In this document: positions 63,484 through 64,000 of the stretch, one piece after another
Numbering within the stretch: position 1 is the stretch's first letter
Layout: each line of letters opens with the position of its first letter
Assembly (NCBI GenBank): GCA_027061995.1
Contig: JAMOUT010000087.1
Coordinates: 1 to 64,000 of the forward strand
Length of the DNA: 64,000 nucleotides
From: Candidatus Aminicenantota bacterium
GTDB taxonomy: Bacteria; Acidobacteriota; Aminicenantia; JAMOAD01
Direction: 5' to 3'
Made by a program: the position numbers and the translations under genes
Notes under the pieces: generated by a model
Seen by the model: only the letters and a program-made list of their open reading frames with translations
The model's database searches: none
Told to the model about the DNA's origin: nothing

Positions 63484-64000
63484 TTCAGACTCCTTATATA
63501 TGCCGCAACTTCAGCGGATGCCGCTCCGGCTGATAATATTGAATCGGGGATATCCTTTGGTCCGGTTGCTGTTCCCGCGGCAAAAATCCCTTTTAAATTT
63601 GTTTTAGCCGGATTGATCAATGGATCCGTCTGTTTAACATAAAAATATTCATCAAGCTCAAGTTCTTCGGTTTTAAACGATGAAGTTATCTGTGGGTTCG
63701 ATAACATCCCCACGGATAAAACAACAAGATCATGCTCCATCTCCTTTACACCGCCGGAGCCCTCTATATCCTCATACCTGACTTTAAGATTCCCGCTCTC
63801 TTTGATCTCCTCAATCTTAGCAACTTTACCTTTGATAAATTGAACTCCCATATCCTTCGCCTGTTGATAAAATTCTTCAAAACCTTTTCCGAATGCTCTT
63901 ATATCAATATAATAAATTGTAATATCCGCAAGAGGTAAGGCTCCCATTAAAAGCTGAGCCTGCTTTATCGAATACATGCAACATATTTGAGAGCATATAG
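63480..64000 (-). CDS. Second HdrA/QmoA-like subunit, C-terminal part (runs off right edge)
   Basis: The minus-strand frame is open to the window edge. Just before the internal Met at 63977 it encodes CSQICCMYSIKQA, the HdrA Cys-Cys motif, so the gene starts outside. The visible 173 residues include LADITIYYIDIRAFGKGFEEFY, LVVLSVGMLSN and the flavin-site end GIFAAGTATGPKDIPDSILSAGAAS. Without C-terminal ferredoxin motifs it resembles QmoA more than the neighbouring subunit. Its stop overlaps the next ATG by 4 bases. Confidence 0.85.
   Translation of the reverse strand, partial: ICSQICCMYSIKQAQLLMGALPLADITIYYIDIRAFGKGFEEFYQQAKDMGVQFIKGKVAKIEEIKESGNLKVRYEDIEGSGGVKEMEHDLVVLSVGMLSNPQITSSFKTEELELDEYFYVKQTDPLINPAKTNLKGIFAAGTATGPKDIPDSILSAGAASAEVAAYIRSLK

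Noticed and set aside
60171-64000. Classical QmoABC of sulfate respiration
   Set aside because: Subunit types fit, but the MvhD-like part expected on QmoB is missing, an extra winged-helix gene is present and no aprAB is in view. I therefore call it only Hdr/Qmo-type.

Overview
The window is a roughly 64-kb piece of an AT-rich (about 30% GC by eye) Gram-negative bacterial chromosome. Gram-negative character is shown by a FadL-type porin, small outer-membrane beta-barrels, several lipoproteins or secreted proteins, and a SecDF-YajC operon. Lifestyle hints are an Hdr/Qmo-type iron-sulfur flavoprotein complex (usually an anaerobe trait), histidine degradation (HutH, HutU), secreted peptidases and c-di-GMP proteins. 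The gene repertoire (PATAN/DUF4388, DUF1844, DPP-IV, 6-bladed propellers, FecR-DUF6600) recalls Acidobacteriota/Aminicenantia-like or deltaproteobacterial-grade lineages, but I cannot assign a taxon from sequence alone.

Layout. 0-5 kb is an accessory defence island on the minus strand: the end of an IS1380 transposase, a TIR-like gene, an Mrr-like nuclease gene and a two-gene restriction-modification system. 5-7.6 kb is a mosaic of diverged direct and inverted repeats around an HdeD-like gene (visibly higher GC) and a truncated alpha/beta hydrolase. 7.6-12.3 kb is a tight minus-strand run: RibF, a PATAN+MshEN-like protein, a TPR/zinc-ribbon membrane protein, DUF1844 and a lipoprotein FKBP. 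12.4-19.8 kb is plus-strand: an M48 protease with zinc ribbons, an ABC exporter, a thioredoxin-like protein, TsaD, tRNA-Leu and a DUF985 cupin. 19.9-20.6 kb has a small beta-barrel gene and tRNA-Arg/tRNA-Pro; 20.9 kb is an HD-GYP phosphodiesterase.

21.8-30.9 kb is one long minus-strand run: methyltransferase, Tgt, YajC, SecD, SecF, a membrane protein, a zinc-finger/MshEN protein, TatD and gamma-glutamyltransferase. 31.3-34.9 kb holds a DPP-IV-like peptidase and an Xaa-Pro aminopeptidase. 35.5-38.9 kb is a ChaN-FadL-SGNH esterase operon, followed by HutH and a FecR-DUF6600 surface protein with a large low-complexity tail. 43-51.4 kb is a surface-glycan region (propeller protein, GT4, GT2, CBS-nucleotidyltransferase, NeuB-type synthase) interrupted by an AAA ATPase gene and a dead serine-hydrolase gene. 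51.4-55 kb has a beta-barrel, MetG, FolE and RidA. 55.2-58 kb is a histidine kinase coupled to a family-5 solute-binding protein. 58.1-60.1 kb is HutU. 60.2-64 kb is an Hdr/Qmo-type operon containing a small winged-helix protein; it runs off the right edge.

The items I would look at first are: (1) the HdrA-HdrA-wHTH-HdrC/E operon, whose four genes are joined by 4-bp overlaps; (2) the kinase/solute-binding-protein pair without a response regulator; (3) the TIR-like + Mrr-like pair; (4) two proteins with exact 24-5-24 tandem MshEN spacing near an HD-GYP phosphodiesterase; (5) two intergenic structured elements sharing a 16-nt motif; (6) promoter placements that predict leaderless mRNAs for the HD-GYP and kinase genes. 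All functions are read from motifs and family knowledge; no database search was run.
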